Origin: an uncultured Oscillospiraceae bacterium
Lineage (GTDB): Bacteria > Bacillota > Clostridia > Oscillospirales > Ruminococcaceae
Reading direction: 5' to 3'
Length of the DNA: 42,916 bases
Assembly: GCA_910587465.1 (NCBI GenBank)
Contig: CAJUMS010000018.1
Span: 1 to 42,916 of the forward strand
The notes under the pieces are model-generated. The model searched no databases, had not been told where the DNA came from, and saw nothing but the letters and a program-made list of their open reading frames with translations. The position numbers were made by a program, and so were the translations under genes. Within the stretch, counting starts at the first letter, position 1. Each line of letters starts with the position of its first letter. This document shows, piece by piece, positions 1 to 8,148 of the stretch.

Positions 1-26
1 CCAGGCGCTTGAAGCGCCAGTGCAAA

Positions 27-127
27 CCACGCGTTTCACGCGTGGTTATGATTATAGCTTTAGCACAAAAAAACCGCCGGCTGAGCCGGTGGAATCATAG
101 CCACGCGTTTCACGTGTGGTTATGATT
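27..127. repeat. Two copies of a short palindromic repeat
   Basis: Two direct copies (27-53 and 101-127) of a 27-nt unit, CCACGCGTTTCACG(C/T)GTGG plus TTATGATT, differing at one base. Each copy is an inverted repeat: arms 25-34 and 38-47 in the first, and 101-108 and 112-119 in the second with one G-T change. A further perfect hairpin, GGCGCTT/AAGCGCC, lies at 4-18. The copies flank the terminator at 66-92, so they are probably a small intergenic palindromic repeat family rather than protein-binding sites. What they do is unknown. Confidence 0.6.
66..92 (-). terminator. Rho-independent terminator of the thiamin operon
   Basis: On the minus strand a GC-rich stem (CCGGC/GCCGG with two outer GC pairs and one mismatch, 74-92) is followed directly by a run of eight U (66-73). 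It lies 35 nt after the last gene of the long minus-strand operon and would end that transcript. Confidence 0.75.
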
Positions 128-630
128 CAAAGCTCGCCGTAAAACCAAAGCTCTCCCTCATAAGTATAATCTTCGTCAACGATGACCTCTCGGTAGCCGC
201 GCTCGGACAGCACCGAAACTATATTTCGTTCCGCAAGCAGGGAACGCCCCTCTTGAATAGGAGTCCACGTTTGATACGGATCGTGTCTGTCGAAAAACGT
301 GCTGTAATAATTTTCGTCATAGAATATCGTGATTTGCGAGCACCACAAATTCGGCATACATATCACTGCGACGACCTTGCAGAAACCGACATCTTCAGGT
401 TTCTGCTTGATGAATCTTTCGGCGGCTTTCAGCCATTTTCGACAGAATTCTGTCTTGATTTTAGAGGAGGTCTTCGGATATTCTATAAACATATCGCTTG
501 GTACTTTAAAACACTCGTACTCTCTGTCCGTATTTCTGCGCTCATAGGGAACAAAGCTCTCAATATTCCTAAGCATTGCGGCAAGCTTCCTCCGCTGTCC
601 GCGCTGTTTCTTCTTGAAAAAATACGTCAT
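127..630 (-). CDS. DUF3916-like protein, last gene of the thiamin operon
   Basis: A 167-residue soluble protein with a basic N-terminus (FFKKKQRGQRRK) and an aromatic, acidic C-terminal half (DRHDPYQTWTP, VIVDEDYTYEGELWFYGEL). The layout and the closing ELWF.GEL pattern resemble DUF3916 proteins as I remember them; this is recall and was not searched. No catalytic motif, signal peptide or membrane segment is visible. Its ATG overlaps the thiE stop by 4 nt (ATGA), so translation is probably coupled, and the terminator at 66-92 follows. Its position makes it TPP-riboswitch regulated, but nothing in the protein suggests a thiamin role. Like its operon neighbours of the DUF1963 and SMI1/KNR4 families, it may be an accessory passenger. 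Confidence 0.65.
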   Translation of the reverse strand: MTYFFKKKQRGQRRKLAAMLRNIESFVPYERRNTDREYECFKVPSDMFIEYPKTSSKIKTEFCRKWLKAAERFIKQKPEDVGFCKVVAVICMPNLWCSQITIFYDENYYSTFFDRHDPYQTWTPIQEGRSLLAERNIVSVLSERGYREVIVDEDYTYEGELWFYGEL

Positions 631-1259
631 AAACCTTGTGCCGCTTTGCGCATTGTTCTTGCGGCGGCTGTAATATCGTTTTGCGCGACTACCGCCGAGA
701 CCACTGCCGCGCCGTTTATCCCGAGACCGTACAGCTTTCCGATATTCTCCGCGTTTACGCCGCCGATAACGACGAACGGGATAGATACCGCCGTGCGTAT
801 CTTGCAGATGATTTCCGGCGTGACGGGGCGCGTATCGGACTTTGTTCCCGTCGCGAATACCGCGCCTACGCCGAGATAGTCCGCGCCGTCCGCCTGCGCT
901 TGGCGAGCCTCCTCGGGAAGCGCAGCTGAAACGCCGATGATCTTGTCGTTGCTCAAGATCTTACGCGCTTCCCTGCACGGGATATCTTTCTGTCCGAGAT
1001 GAACGCCGTCCGCGTCTGCGGCAAGGCAGATGTCTATGCGGTCATTGATGATAAGCGGGACATTTCTGGGCGCGGTGATTTTCTTCACGCGCATTGCGAG
1101 CTCATAGAACTCGCGCGAGGAGCAGTCCTTTTCACGGAGCTGTACCACCGACGCGCCTCCCTCAATTGCAAGCTCGACCGATCTTTCTACGGTATCGCTG
1201 CTCATTAGCCGCCTGTCCGTTACCAGATAAAGCGTATAGTCAATGTTTTTCTTTTCCAT
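627..1259 (-). CDS. thiE: Thiamine-phosphate synthase
   Basis: Joins HMP-diphosphate and HET-phosphate to give thiamin monophosphate in the cytoplasm. The 210-residue length fits the single-domain TIM barrel family. Visible motifs are LYLVTDR (10-16), QLREKD (40-45, diphosphate/Mg site), INDR (71-74), GVHLGQ (85-90), the GVGAVFATGTKSD loop and VVIGGV near the C-terminus. The start chosen is the ATG at 1257-1259, because GAGGTGA lies 5 nt upstream; a GTG three codons earlier would lie inside that ribosome site. It begins one base after the thiM stop and overlaps the next gene by ATGA, so it is tightly coupled in the thiW-thiM-thiE block. Confidence 0.96.
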   Translation of the reverse strand: MEKKNIDYTLYLVTDRRLMSSDTVERSVELAIEGGASVVQLREKDCSSREFYELAMRVKKITAPRNVPLIINDRIDICLAADADGVHLGQKDIPCREARKILSNDKIIGVSAALPEEARQAQADGADYLGVGAVFATGTKSDTRPVTPEIICKIRTAVSIPFVVIGGVNAENIGKLYGLGINGAAVVSAVVAQNDITAAARTMRKAAQGL

Positions 1260-1260
1260 T

Positions 1261-2064
1261 TTATTCACCTCGTATATGCGCCGAAATTTCCTCGGCGCTC
1301 ATTCCCGCTTTATCGAAAAGTCCTGTGCGGAAACAGCCCATATAGCGGCATGGGGGGGTATACTCCGAAAGCTCGCCGCATATTCCCATGAAAGCCGTGC
1401 CGAAAACAGCCGCCGAAAACGGGTCGCAGACCGCTGAAAACGCCGCTATAAGAGCTGTAGTCATACATCCCGCTCCAGTTACCCGTTTAAGTGCCGTGCA
1501 TCCGTTGAGCAGTCTAGTCGCTTTATCGCCGTCGGTAATGAAGTCGGACGCACCCGTTACGCAGCATACGCAGTTGTATCTCAGCGCTGCATCGGAGGCG
1601 GCAGCAAGAGATGTTCCTTCGTCGTTAGGGTCACAATCGACACCGTGGGCGCCTACCGCGGAATACCCTCCAAGAAACGTAAGCTCTGAGACATTTCCGC
1701 GCACCGCCGATATCTTCACCTCGGAAAAAATCCTGCGAACCGCTGTCCTGCGGAACTCCGAGAGCTGTATGCCCACGGGATCGAGAACCACGGGAATTCC
1801 CTTTTGATTTGCCGTTGTACCCGATTTGAGCATTGCTGAGATGTGACGTTCAGAGAGCGTTCCCATATTCAGCAGGAGAGCGTCCGCCTGCGCGGTGATC
1901 TCCGCCGCTTCGGCGGGGTCGTCCGCCATTATCGGTGATGCTCCCGCGGCTAGCAGCATATTCGCGGTATCGCCCGCGGTGACGTAGTTGGTTATGCAGT
2001 GAACCAGCGGATGTTTTTCCCTAAGCGCGGTTATCGCGTCCGAAAAATCTTGTTGCAGTGACAT
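1261..2064 (-). CDS. thiM: Hydroxyethylthiazole kinase
   Basis: Phosphorylates 4-methyl-5-(2-hydroxyethyl)thiazole for ThiE, so it is a salvage enzyme. The 267 residues show the ribokinase-like ThiM fold signatures: VHCITNYVT (21-29), GASPIMAD (41-48), LLLNMGTL (63-70), VVLDPVG (92-98), VRGNVSE (121-127) and the active-site loop RVTGAGCM with C200 as the conserved cysteine. A GGTGAAAA ribosome site precedes the ATG. It starts 15 nt after thiW and ends 1 nt before thiE. Its pairing with the thiazole-specific ThiW, and the absence of thiazole synthesis genes in this window, point to reliance on scavenged thiazole. Confidence 0.96.
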   Translation of the reverse strand: MSLQQDFSDAITALREKHPLVHCITNYVTAGDTANMLLAAGASPIMADDPAEAAEITAQADALLLNMGTLSERHISAMLKSGTTANQKGIPVVLDPVGIQLSEFRRTAVRRIFSEVKISAVRGNVSELTFLGGYSAVGAHGVDCDPNDEGTSLAAASDAALRYNCVCCVTGASDFITDGDKATRLLNGCTALKRVTGAGCMTTALIAAFSAVCDPFSAAVFGTAFMGICGELSEYTPPCRYMGCFRTGLFDKAGMSAEEISAHIRGE

Positions 2065-2079
2065 TTTTTCACCGTCCGT

Positions 2080-2628
2080 TTATACTTTATTTTTGACTGT
2101 ATTGTCCCCGCCGAAAATCCTGTCTATGGTCTTGACGCGTTTCAGCGCGGTAACGAGCACCGCCGCTATCACCGTGCCGACCACGCAGGACACAAAGAAC
2201 GGGTACACGAATCCGAACAGCGTAGCTTGTTCGTTGCCCATAATCAGGAACGCGATCGGATAAGACAGCGTACCCCCGATAACGGATGTGCCGAAAAGCT
2301 CCCCGAGATACGCAGAAATAAGTCTGACAGCGAGCGGCTTTCCTTTAAGTATCCAATGGCACATAGCGCCCGAAAGGAACGCCCCGACCATAGACCCCGG
2401 AAACGCCAGCGGTGTGCCAAGCCCCGTGATATTGCGTATCAGCGCAGCGCAGAAGCCCGAACCCATAGCCCACCACGGACCTAAGTACACGCCCGCGATG
2501 ATGTTCACCATGTGCTGCACCGGTGAGCATCTTGCTCCCAGAAACGGGAACGAGAACATCGACCCCACGACCGCCAGCGCCGTCAGAAACGCCGCCATAC
2601 AGAGCTTTCTTACATTTGTGTTTTTCAT
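2080..2628 (-). CDS. thiW: ThiW, thiazole-specific S component of an ECF transporter
   Basis: A 182-residue integral membrane protein with about five to six hydrophobic segments. The N-terminal part has hallmarks of ThiW: a short basic start, then a helix, then FPFLGARCSPVQHM, AGVYLGPWWAMG, IRNITGLGTPLAFPGSM and GAFLSGA. The family is the substrate-binding unit that uses the shared ECF energy-coupling module (not in this window) to import the thiazole moiety. AGAGG precedes the ATG. It directly precedes thiM, which acts on the imported compound. No separate riboswitch was found in the 195 nt upstream. Confidence 0.9.
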   Translation of the reverse strand: MKNTNVRKLCMAAFLTALAVVGSMFSFPFLGARCSPVQHMVNIIAGVYLGPWWAMGSGFCAALIRNITGLGTPLAFPGSMVGAFLSGAMCHWILKGKPLAVRLISAYLGELFGTSVIGGTLSYPIAFLIMGNEQATLFGFVYPFFVSCVVGTVIAAVLVTALKRVKTIDRIFGGDNTVKNKV

Positions 2629-2823
2629 AATGATACCTCTTTCCGCACGGCAATATTTTCAGCCGCGCAATGCGTTACGGACAGAGTTTCCCCCTGCCGC
2701 CGGTCGATACTCAAAAGTATCCTCTCACCGCGAAACACGCGTTCCCTCGCTGAAAATATCACCGCAACGGCGCTCCCCGCGCGGCGTGTACCATATATCG
2801 GAGCATTAAGCTCCGCTGTTACC
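2629..2823 (-). other. 195-nt gap upstream of thiW
   Basis: The largest gap within the thiamin operon. A minus-strand reading frame stays open through it and runs into thiW (ending at 2625), with a short GERILLSIDRRQGE segment, but it has no credible start or ribosome site of its own. One stem, CGGAGC/GCTCCG at about 2799-2815, is not followed by U. I see no TPP aptamer and no clear promoter. It may be the remnant of a lost cargo gene. Confidence 0.35.
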
Positions 2824-3393
2824 TTATTGCCCTCTGAGCTTATAACCCTTGTTTTCCCTGAGATCAAGACAGAGCGGTGAGATATATTCCTTGGCTTTGT
2901 ATTCTTCCTTCTGACCGTCCATATTGCCGCCGACATAGATCCGCGTTTTCGTAATCTCCGTATACGGCGCGAGCTTTTTTACATACCTCACCAGCGAATT
3001 ATACGCCTTGACGGTGCAGTCGGGCGGCGGAATAAAATTTTTATCACTGTCGTAATAACCCGACGAAAGATACAGCCGCCCGCGGAAAATCTCCTTGCTG
3101 TCGTCCTTGATACGGGAAAAGCTCGCCTCGATAACGGTGTTTCCGCTCGGATTGTACAGCCAATTAAGGCGATTGCCGCTGTCGACTCTTTCAAAGTCGA
3201 TATCTCCAGCCTCGAGAAGATGAAAGTACCAAAACGCCCTGTCGTCCTCGGTGATAATTCCGAGATCGCGGCTTTCCGTAAGCGCCTGTGTGGCGACGTC
3301 CTCGCGGACTATCGTACAGCCCATATCGAGCGCCTTTTGTGCCAACAGCATAAAGCCGTTAAATTCAAGCCAATAGTTTATCTGTTTACTCAT
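2824..3393 (-). CDS. Unrecognised 189-residue protein
   Basis: I do not recognise a family. The protein is soluble and mixed alpha/beta, with an N-terminal helical part (SKQINYWLEFNGFMLLAQKA) and a beta-rich centre (NTVIEASFSRIKDDS, FRGRLYLSSGYYDSD), ending KGYKLRGQ. There is no signal peptide, membrane segment or cysteine pattern. The ATG overlaps the stop of the upstream methyltransferase gene (ATGA), so the two are coupled. It is inside the TPP-controlled operon just before the 195-nt gap and thiW. Confidence 0.7.
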   Translation of the reverse strand: MSKQINYWLEFNGFMLLAQKALDMGCTIVREDVATQALTESRDLGIITEDDRAFWYFHLLEAGDIDFERVDSGNRLNWLYNPSGNTVIEASFSRIKDDSKEIFRGRLYLSSGYYDSDKNFIPPPDCTVKAYNSLVRYVKKLAPYTEITKTRIYVGGNMDGQKEEYKAKEYISPLCLDLRENKGYKLRGQ

Positions 3394-4064
3394 ACGACCT
3401 CCGCTTTTTTGACAACCGCATACATCATATGCGAAAACTCCCGCGGTATCGAGGTCTGTCCTCTTTCGATTATTTGAAAACCACTTTGCAGCAGTTCTTT
3501 TTCAAAAGTCTCATTGCTTACTGTTCGAAGCGATGTAGCGGCGACCGTAACGGTTTTTCCGTTGTGTTCTCTATTAACAGGTTCAAAAGCACCGTCGGGA
3601 TCGCTTTGATGTTCGGTTTGTCCATCGCCCATAGACATTATAAGTGCGATGCCGTTATCCGCCAGATGTCCGTAAATAAAACGGTAAAACGCGGCTCTGT
3701 CCTTGTTCGATATCAGCATATGGACTACCGCGACCGAATAAATAAAATCGAATTTACGGTCAAGCTTTTCGTTTATACAGTCAAGTACAACAAAGTGCTC
3801 TTTATACTTCGGTAAAAGACTCCGACAAAAATTTACGGCTTCCTCCGAAATATCAACCGCAAGGAGATCGTACCCGTCTTGCAGCAATGGTATCGCGTCC
3901 CTGCCCTCGCCGCAGCCCGTCTCAAGTATGGCGGCGTTTTTTCCTATGCCGTATTTCAACATTGTGTCGAAAACTATCGGCGATATCTCGTCGCTTGCCC
4001 ACCGCATACCCTTTTCGTGAACGGTCTTGTAACGCTCGTCATAAGCTTCGTAATATTTCCGCAT
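3390..4064 (-). CDS. Class I SAM-dependent methyltransferase
   Basis: A 224-residue cytoplasmic Rossmann-fold methyltransferase. SAM-binding motif I is ILETGCGEGRD (46-56), followed by an acidic end of strand 2 in LLAVDISEEAV and a motif IV-like DFIYSVAVVHML. The C-terminal region carries YAVVKKAEVV. The substrate cannot be told; the length and motif order resemble small UbiE/Tam-like enzymes. GGAGCGGAAG lies upstream of the ATG. It sits 15 nt after the DUF1963 gene and overlaps the following gene, so it is part of the same transcript. Confidence 0.85.
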   Translation of the reverse strand: MRKYYEAYDERYKTVHEKGMRWASDEISPIVFDTMLKYGIGKNAAILETGCGEGRDAIPLLQDGYDLLAVDISEEAVNFCRSLLPKYKEHFVVLDCINEKLDRKFDFIYSVAVVHMLISNKDRAAFYRFIYGHLADNGIALIMSMGDGQTEHQSDPDGAFEPVNREHNGKTVTVAATSLRTVSNETFEKELLQSGFQIIERGQTSIPREFSHMMYAVVKKAEVV

Positions 4065-4079
4065 ATATCTTCCGCTCCG

Positions 4080-4817
4080 TCAGCAGCACTGCCAGCCGTA
4101 TTCCACATTATCGAAGCTGCGTTTTTTTAAGTCCTCTTTGGAGATCAGAAAATAGCAGTTCCCCGCGTCGCCGAACATTATCCCGCACTCGTCCTCGCAG
4201 TCGAGCTGTAACAGAACCGTGTCGTATTCGCCGTCGTCGTAATAAGCGGGAGCCGACTGCACAAACAGCGGATAGCCGCCTACGCGCGAGTCCGCGGCAT
4301 AGCAGATCTTGTACAGCGCGTCCCACTCGTTATCGGATACCTTGTTCTCGAATTTGTCGTTGAACTCTTGACATTCCGTGCAGATAAATCTGCTTGACGG
4401 CTTGAACTTCATCTTTCCCTCGGCGGCAAAAGGCGTCATTCCCATATAGCCGCTCTCGAATGGATTTTCCGTCATCAGCACGGACGCGTCCTTTTTGTAT
4501 TCGGGAATATAGATGACCTTGCAAGCGGAATCCCCTCCGAAATAATCGTCGTCGCCGATATAGAATTGTAGCAGCCCGTGCTCGGGGAAGTCCTCGAGCA
4601 GCGGCATTTCGTCAAGATTTATCTGCGCGAGGAACATCATAGGTCTGCCATCATTATCGCGCGGATAATTTTCCTCGCTTTCGAGATACGGACAGCCGCC
4701 GCACTTGCTCTCCCAAGGCAGAGTATCGCCTTGTTTGAATGTGATCTCGACAGAGGGTCTTTCGGTGCTTCTGAGGTATTCTTCGTACTGCTTTAATTTT
4801 TCGGGTATTTTCTTCAT
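4080..4817 (-). CDS. DUF1963 (YwqG-like) protein
   Basis: A 245-residue protein with the DUF1963/YwqG pattern: SKCGGCPYL (about 37-45), a GRPMMFLAQINLDEMP segment, HGLLQFYIGDDDYFGG, and a C-terminal RVGGYPLFVQ then LLQLDCEDECGIMFGDAGN. Family members are beta-rich cytoplasmic proteins of unknown biochemistry; related domains occur among immunity proteins of polymorphic toxin systems. Several cysteines (CGGC, CTEC, the terminal CC) could bind metal, but this is inference. AAGGA precedes the ATG. It is an operon member with no obvious thiamin role and no toxin gene beside it. Confidence 0.85.
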   Translation of the reverse strand: MKKIPEKLKQYEEYLRSTERPSVEITFKQGDTLPWESKCGGCPYLESEENYPRDNDGRPMMFLAQINLDEMPLLEDFPEHGLLQFYIGDDDYFGGDSACKVIYIPEYKKDASVLMTENPFESGYMGMTPFAAEGKMKFKPSSRFICTECQEFNDKFENKVSDNEWDALYKICYAADSRVGGYPLFVQSAPAYYDDGEYDTVLLQLDCEDECGIMFGDAGNCYFLISKEDLKKRSFDNVEYGWQCC

Positions 4818-4842
4818 AACGCTGTCCTTATCAAAAAATAGT

Positions 4843-5448
4843 TTACTTGACTTTCTTGAAATGCAAAAACGAAAGTATGCCTATCGGCAGAAAATATATG
4901 CACCAGAACACAAGCGCAATAACGCCGCCAATGCTTGTTCCGCCGTCGGACATTTCGCTGAAAGCTCCCGTCATTGGCATTATAAAGCAGCTGATAAAAA
5001 ACGCTCCGTGTATCATCATCAGATATTTCAGCCATTTGTCCGCTCTGCTTTTCACTTTGATCGTCAGTCCGATAAAAAATGTGGAGAGAGCCATGATTCC
5101 GTATCCGAGCAGATCGTAACTGAAAATCAGCCCGCCGCGTTTGAAGTCGAGTATCTTCATTGCCTGCTCATTCATGTCGTCCAAGCGGACGTTTGTCGTC
5201 TGCGCAAAATATACGAGAAAGATCAGCACAGCGTATACTGCGGAAAAGATCATTCCGACATTTGCCGCGACCTTATGCTCCTCGTCGCTTTCGTGATGAA
5301 AGCCCGCCGACATCATAATATATCCGATAGGTAAAAACATACAGACAAAGTATGATCCAAAGCTAAAGTCGGTTATCAGACATACGGCGAAAAGAAAAAC
5401 AGTAACGGTAACGATAGCCGCACCGATTTTTGAGATCAATCTATTCAT
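4843..5448 (-). CDS. Six-TM membrane protein of unknown function
   Basis: A 201-residue integral membrane protein with about six hydrophobic segments, for example VTVTVFLFAVCLI, FVCMFLPIGYIMMSAGF, IFSAVYAVLIFLVYF, YGIMALSTFFIGLTI, FFISCFIMPMT and IALVFWCIYFLPIGIL. The tail FLHFKKVK is basic and probably cytoplasmic. The start is the ATG at 5446-5448, with GGAG nine nt upstream, rather than the TTG one codon earlier. No family was recognised. It lies 25 nt before the DUF1963 gene in the same operon. Confidence 0.75.
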   Translation of the reverse strand: MNRLISKIGAAIVTVTVFLFAVCLITDFSFGSYFVCMFLPIGYIMMSAGFHHESDEEHKVAANVGMIFSAVYAVLIFLVYFAQTTNVRLDDMNEQAMKILDFKRGGLIFSYDLLGYGIMALSTFFIGLTIKVKSRADKWLKYLMMIHGAFFISCFIMPMTGAFSEMSDGGTSIGGVIALVFWCIYFLPIGILSFLHFKKVK

Positions 5449-5463
5449 CAATATTTTCTCCTA

Positions 5464-5907
5464 CTATCCTATTTCCGCAATAGCCTTTTGAATATCCTTG
5501 CAAACCAATTGACGCATACTGTCGGCATAACCGGAAATATTTGCTTTTTTCAGCGCCGAAACAATGTCGTTTTTTAATTCGGGTTTGTGCTTTGCAATCA
5601 TCGGCAGCAGCTTAATGCATTGCCTTGCGGTGATCGGTTTAACGTCCGTTATATGTTTCAGATATTCGTCAATGATCTCATCGATCTTATTATCACTATC
5701 CCATTTAGAGTTACAGGCTATCAGCGTCAGTCCTCTTGTGCGGATATAGGATTTATCGCTGTCCAGCATATCGAACAGCTTGTCCATATACGAATAAACC
5801 TTATCGGAGTGCTCGCTTTCCTTCTGTAAGTCTTGCAGGGCGGCATATGCGGTGCGGTTGTTTTTATCAAGCAGCCGCTCAAATATTGCTTCAATACTTT
5901 CGGGCAT
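5464..5907 (-). CDS. Small HEAT-repeat-like helical protein
   Basis: A 147-residue all-helical protein. Helix pairs such as IEAIFERLLDKNNRTAYAAL, DKLFDMLDSDKSYIRTRGL and TARQCIKLLPMIAKHKPEL look like HEAT/armadillo repeats. Firmicutes genomes carry similar short proteins, sometimes named SufBD-like, without a known role; a binding scaffold is the reasonable guess. GGAGAG precedes the ATG. It starts 12 nt after thiC and is therefore co-transcribed with it. There are no cysteines arranged for metal binding and no membrane segment. Confidence 0.75.
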   Translation of the reverse strand: MPESIEAIFERLLDKNNRTAYAALQDLQKESEHSDKVYSYMDKLFDMLDSDKSYIRTRGLTLIACNSKWDSDNKIDEIIDEYLKHITDVKPITARQCIKLLPMIAKHKPELKNDIVSALKKANISGYADSMRQLVCKDIQKAIAEIG

Positions 5908-5919
5908 AGTATACTCTCC

Positions 5920-7233
5920 TCATTTTTCCGAGCAGAACTTGACTTCCTTGCCCTCAAGTATCATATTTGTGGTACGCACGGCGCACATCTTTCCGCACAT
6001 AGAACAGGTGTGGCGGTCGGCGGGAGGAGTGCTCTCGAAATAAGCGCGAGCCTTTTCGCCGTCGATAGCGATATCGAACATACGTTCCCAATCCACCGCG
6101 TGACGCGCCGCCGCCATTTCATTGTCCTTGTCGCGCGCGTGAGGAACGCCTTTCGCGATATCGGCGGCGTGAGCGGCGATCTTGGAAGCGACTATCCCCT
6201 CCTTAACGTCCGAAAGATCTGGCAGCCGCAAATGTTCGGCGGGAGTAACGTAGCACAGGAAATCCGCACCCGAAGCCGCCGCGATTGCTCCGCCGATAGC
6301 TGAAGTAATATGATCGTATCCCGGAGCGATATCCGTAACGAGCGGTCCGAGAACATAGAACGGCGCGTTGTGGCAGATACGCTTCTGCAGCTGCATATTC
6401 GCGACGATCTCGTTCATAGCCATATGCCCGGGACCCTCGACCATTACCTGAACGTCCTTAGCCCACGCGCGTTCGGTGAGCGCGCCCAGTTCGATAAGCT
6501 CCGAGATCTGCCCCGCGTCGGTGCTGTCGTCGATACAGCCGGGGCGGAGCGCGTCGCCGAGCGAGATAGTCACGTCATATTCGCGGAGAATTTCAAGCAC
6601 CTCGTCGTAATGCTCGTAGAACGGATTTTCATTGCCCGTCATCATCATCCACGCGAACAGCAGCGACCCTCCGCGCGACACGATATTCATCATGCGTGGA
6701 TCGCGCCTGAACGCTTCGACGGCGCGGCGGTTGATACCCGCGTGAATGGTCATAAAGTCCACGCCCTCCTCCGCGTGAGCGCGGACGACCTTAAGGAAAT
6801 CCTCGGCGGTGATCTCCAGCAAGTCCTTTTCAAGATAACCGATAGCGTCATACATGGGAACCGTGCCGATCATTGCGGGCAATTTTGCGATAAGCTCGCG
6901 GCGGAACGTGTTGGTTTTGCCGTAGTTGGACAAGTCCATAATAGCCTCCGCGCCGAATTTTATCGACATATCCACCTTTTGCATTTCGAGATCGTAGTCT
7001 TTGGCGTCGCCCGAAATGCCGAGATTGACGTTGATCTTAGTGCGCAGCCCCGAGCCGATACCCTCCGCGGAAAGCGCGGTGTGGTTGATGTTCGCGGGTA
7101 TGCACACGCACCCCTCCGCGACCTTGGCGCGTATAGTTTCCGCGTCCGTATATTCCTTTTCGGCGACGGTTTTCATCTCGGGGGTGATTATCCCTTTCTT
7201 CGCCGCCTCCATTTGCGTTTTGTACTCTCTCAT
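5920..7233 (-). CDS. thiC: Phosphomethylpyrimidine synthase ThiC
   Basis: Radical-SAM enzyme that turns aminoimidazole ribotide into HMP-phosphate, the pyrimidine half of thiamin. The 438-residue short form is usual in anaerobes. Motifs include IPANINH, GADFLCYVTPAEHL, DVKEGIVASKIAAHAAD and GPGHM. The iron-sulphur cluster cysteines are at 411, 414 and 418 in CSMCGKMC, a Cx2Cx3C spacing rather than the Cx2Cx4C of the E. coli-type enzyme. The start is the ATG at 7231-7233 after GGGAAAGGAA; a longer reading frame upstream would overlap the preceding gene. It is the middle of the TPP-controlled operon and is separated from thiD by about ten unrelated genes. Confidence 0.97.
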   Translation of the reverse strand: MREYKTQMEAAKKGIITPEMKTVAEKEYTDAETIRAKVAEGCVCIPANINHTALSAEGIGSGLRTKINVNLGISGDAKDYDLEMQKVDMSIKFGAEAIMDLSNYGKTNTFRRELIAKLPAMIGTVPMYDAIGYLEKDLLEITAEDFLKVVRAHAEEGVDFMTIHAGINRRAVEAFRRDPRMMNIVSRGGSLLFAWMMMTGNENPFYEHYDEVLEILREYDVTISLGDALRPGCIDDSTDAGQISELIELGALTERAWAKDVQVMVEGPGHMAMNEIVANMQLQKRICHNAPFYVLGPLVTDIAPGYDHITSAIGGAIAAASGADFLCYVTPAEHLRLPDLSDVKEGIVASKIAAHAADIAKGVPHARDKDNEMAAARHAVDWERMFDIAIDGEKARAYFESTPPADRHTCSMCGKMCAVRTTNMILEGKEVKFCSEK

Positions 7234-7247
7234 AATTTTTCCTTTCC

Positions 7248-7739
7248 CTATGTTATTTTTAAATTTTCCGAAACGTGAACAAAATGCACGATCAGGAACA
7301 CACACGCGGTGATTGCAAGCGCCGTGTTTTTTCGCCATAATCCGACAAAAAGATAGAGCAGCGGCGGAAGAGCCACGATAAATATCAGCATCACGGCGAC
7401 GCTCTGATGACCCGTAAAATACAAAAACCAGCCAAAATAATTCAGCAATAAAATTCCCGCGGCTATACAGAAGAACAATCGTTCCTTTTCTGCGGCTGCT
7501 GAAAAAAACTTTGCGTCATTATGTACGATAAACGTCATAAGCACAATACATGATGAGCCTAGGACCTTCTCGCATATATCCAGAAAAACGGACGATTCCC
7601 GCATCTCCATGATCGGATTTGCACTAAGCTTAAACAGGGGCATAACCATATAAGGAATTTCCTGAAGCGCAAATATTATCAGCCCCAATACCCAGAACCC
7701 CGGATATTGACTGCCGAGAATTCTGACCCATTTAAACAC
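7248..7739 (-). CDS. Four-to-five-TM membrane protein, paralogue of 11131-11589
   Basis: A 163-residue integral membrane protein with five hydrophobic stretches (FWVLGLIIFAL, SSCIVLMTFIV, FCIAAGILLLNYFGWFLYF, AVMLIFIVALPPLLYLFV, ALAITACVFLIVHFVHV). The start is a GTG at 7737-7739 with AAGGGAGA seven nt upstream, just after the previous gene ends at 7760; an extended frame would overlap that gene. The C-terminal half (LNYFGWFLYF, VALPPLLYLFVGLWRKN, VHFVHVSENL) aligns with the membrane protein at 11131-11589 (AYWLGWVLYY, LTVPPCGAFLLFTLDRKN, CHLIYALANF), so the two are diverged paralogues in one operon. Function unknown. Confidence 0.75.
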   Translation of the reverse strand: MFKWVRILGSQYPGFWVLGLIIFALQEIPYMVMPLFKLSANPIMEMRESSVFLDICEKVLGSSCIVLMTFIVHNDAKFFSAAAEKERLFFCIAAGILLLNYFGWFLYFTGHQSVAVMLIFIVALPPLLYLFVGLWRKNTALAITACVFLIVHFVHVSENLKIT

Positions 7740-7759
7740 AATCCATTCTCCCTTATATC

Positions 7760-8134
7760 TTATTCGATGCAAAGCTTCATATACTGCCCGTCCGTTCGCA
7801 TATACGTGTGCTTTCCGATAATCGACCGCAGATTTTTTATTTCCTCTTGCGTGCCGCTTGCAAATTCCTGATAGCAAATCGTTGAATTCTCCGTATTGAG
7901 ATCCTCATAAAAATCTCTTATCCAACAGCCGAATTCATCAAGCAGCTCCTCTAACGGATACTGCGAAATCTCCGCGGCGCTGCCGCCCTCTCCGAACTCT
8001 GGCTCCTGAACGAACGACAGCGAGGAAACATAGATAGTTTCGCCGTTGTCCTCGGTCTTGTAAATGCCCTCCTCAACGAGCGTGTAACCTGCTCCGCCGT
8101 ACTTCGGCGCTTCAAAGCTCTTGATATCTTTCAT
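7760..8134 (-). CDS. Unrecognised small acidic protein
   Basis: A 124-residue acidic protein starting MKDIKSFEAPKYGGAGYTLV. It has a beta-rich first half (GIYKTEDNGETIYVSSLSFV) and a helical middle (LEELLDEFGCWIRDFYEDLN). The start is the ATG at 8132-8134 with AAAGGAAA eight nt upstream; sixteen further codons upstream would overlap the preceding gene and lack a ribosome site. No family recognised. Spacing of 14-20 nt to both neighbours places it in the operon. Confidence 0.7.
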   Translation of the reverse strand: MKDIKSFEAPKYGGAGYTLVEEGIYKTEDNGETIYVSSLSFVQEPEFGEGGSAAEISQYPLEELLDEFGCWIRDFYEDLNTENSTICYQEFASGTQEEIKNLRSIIGKHTYMRTDGQYMKLCIE

Positions 8135-8148
8135 AACGATTTCCTTTC

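Noticed and set aside
27..127. A CRISPR array from the two palindromic repeats
   Set aside because: Only two copies, and the spacer contains a terminator; no cas genes in the window.
1257..1268. GTG start for thiE three codons upstream
   Set aside because: That GTG is part of the GAGGTGA ribosome site used by the ATG at 1257-1259.
2629..2823. A separate TPP riboswitch before thiW
   Set aside because: No CUGAGA or ACCCUUUGAACCUG-type element is present on the minus strand in this gap.
6310..7278. A 322-codon open frame opposite thiC
   Set aside because: It mirrors the codon periodicity of thiC, has no ribosome site and resembles no family; it is an antisense shadow.
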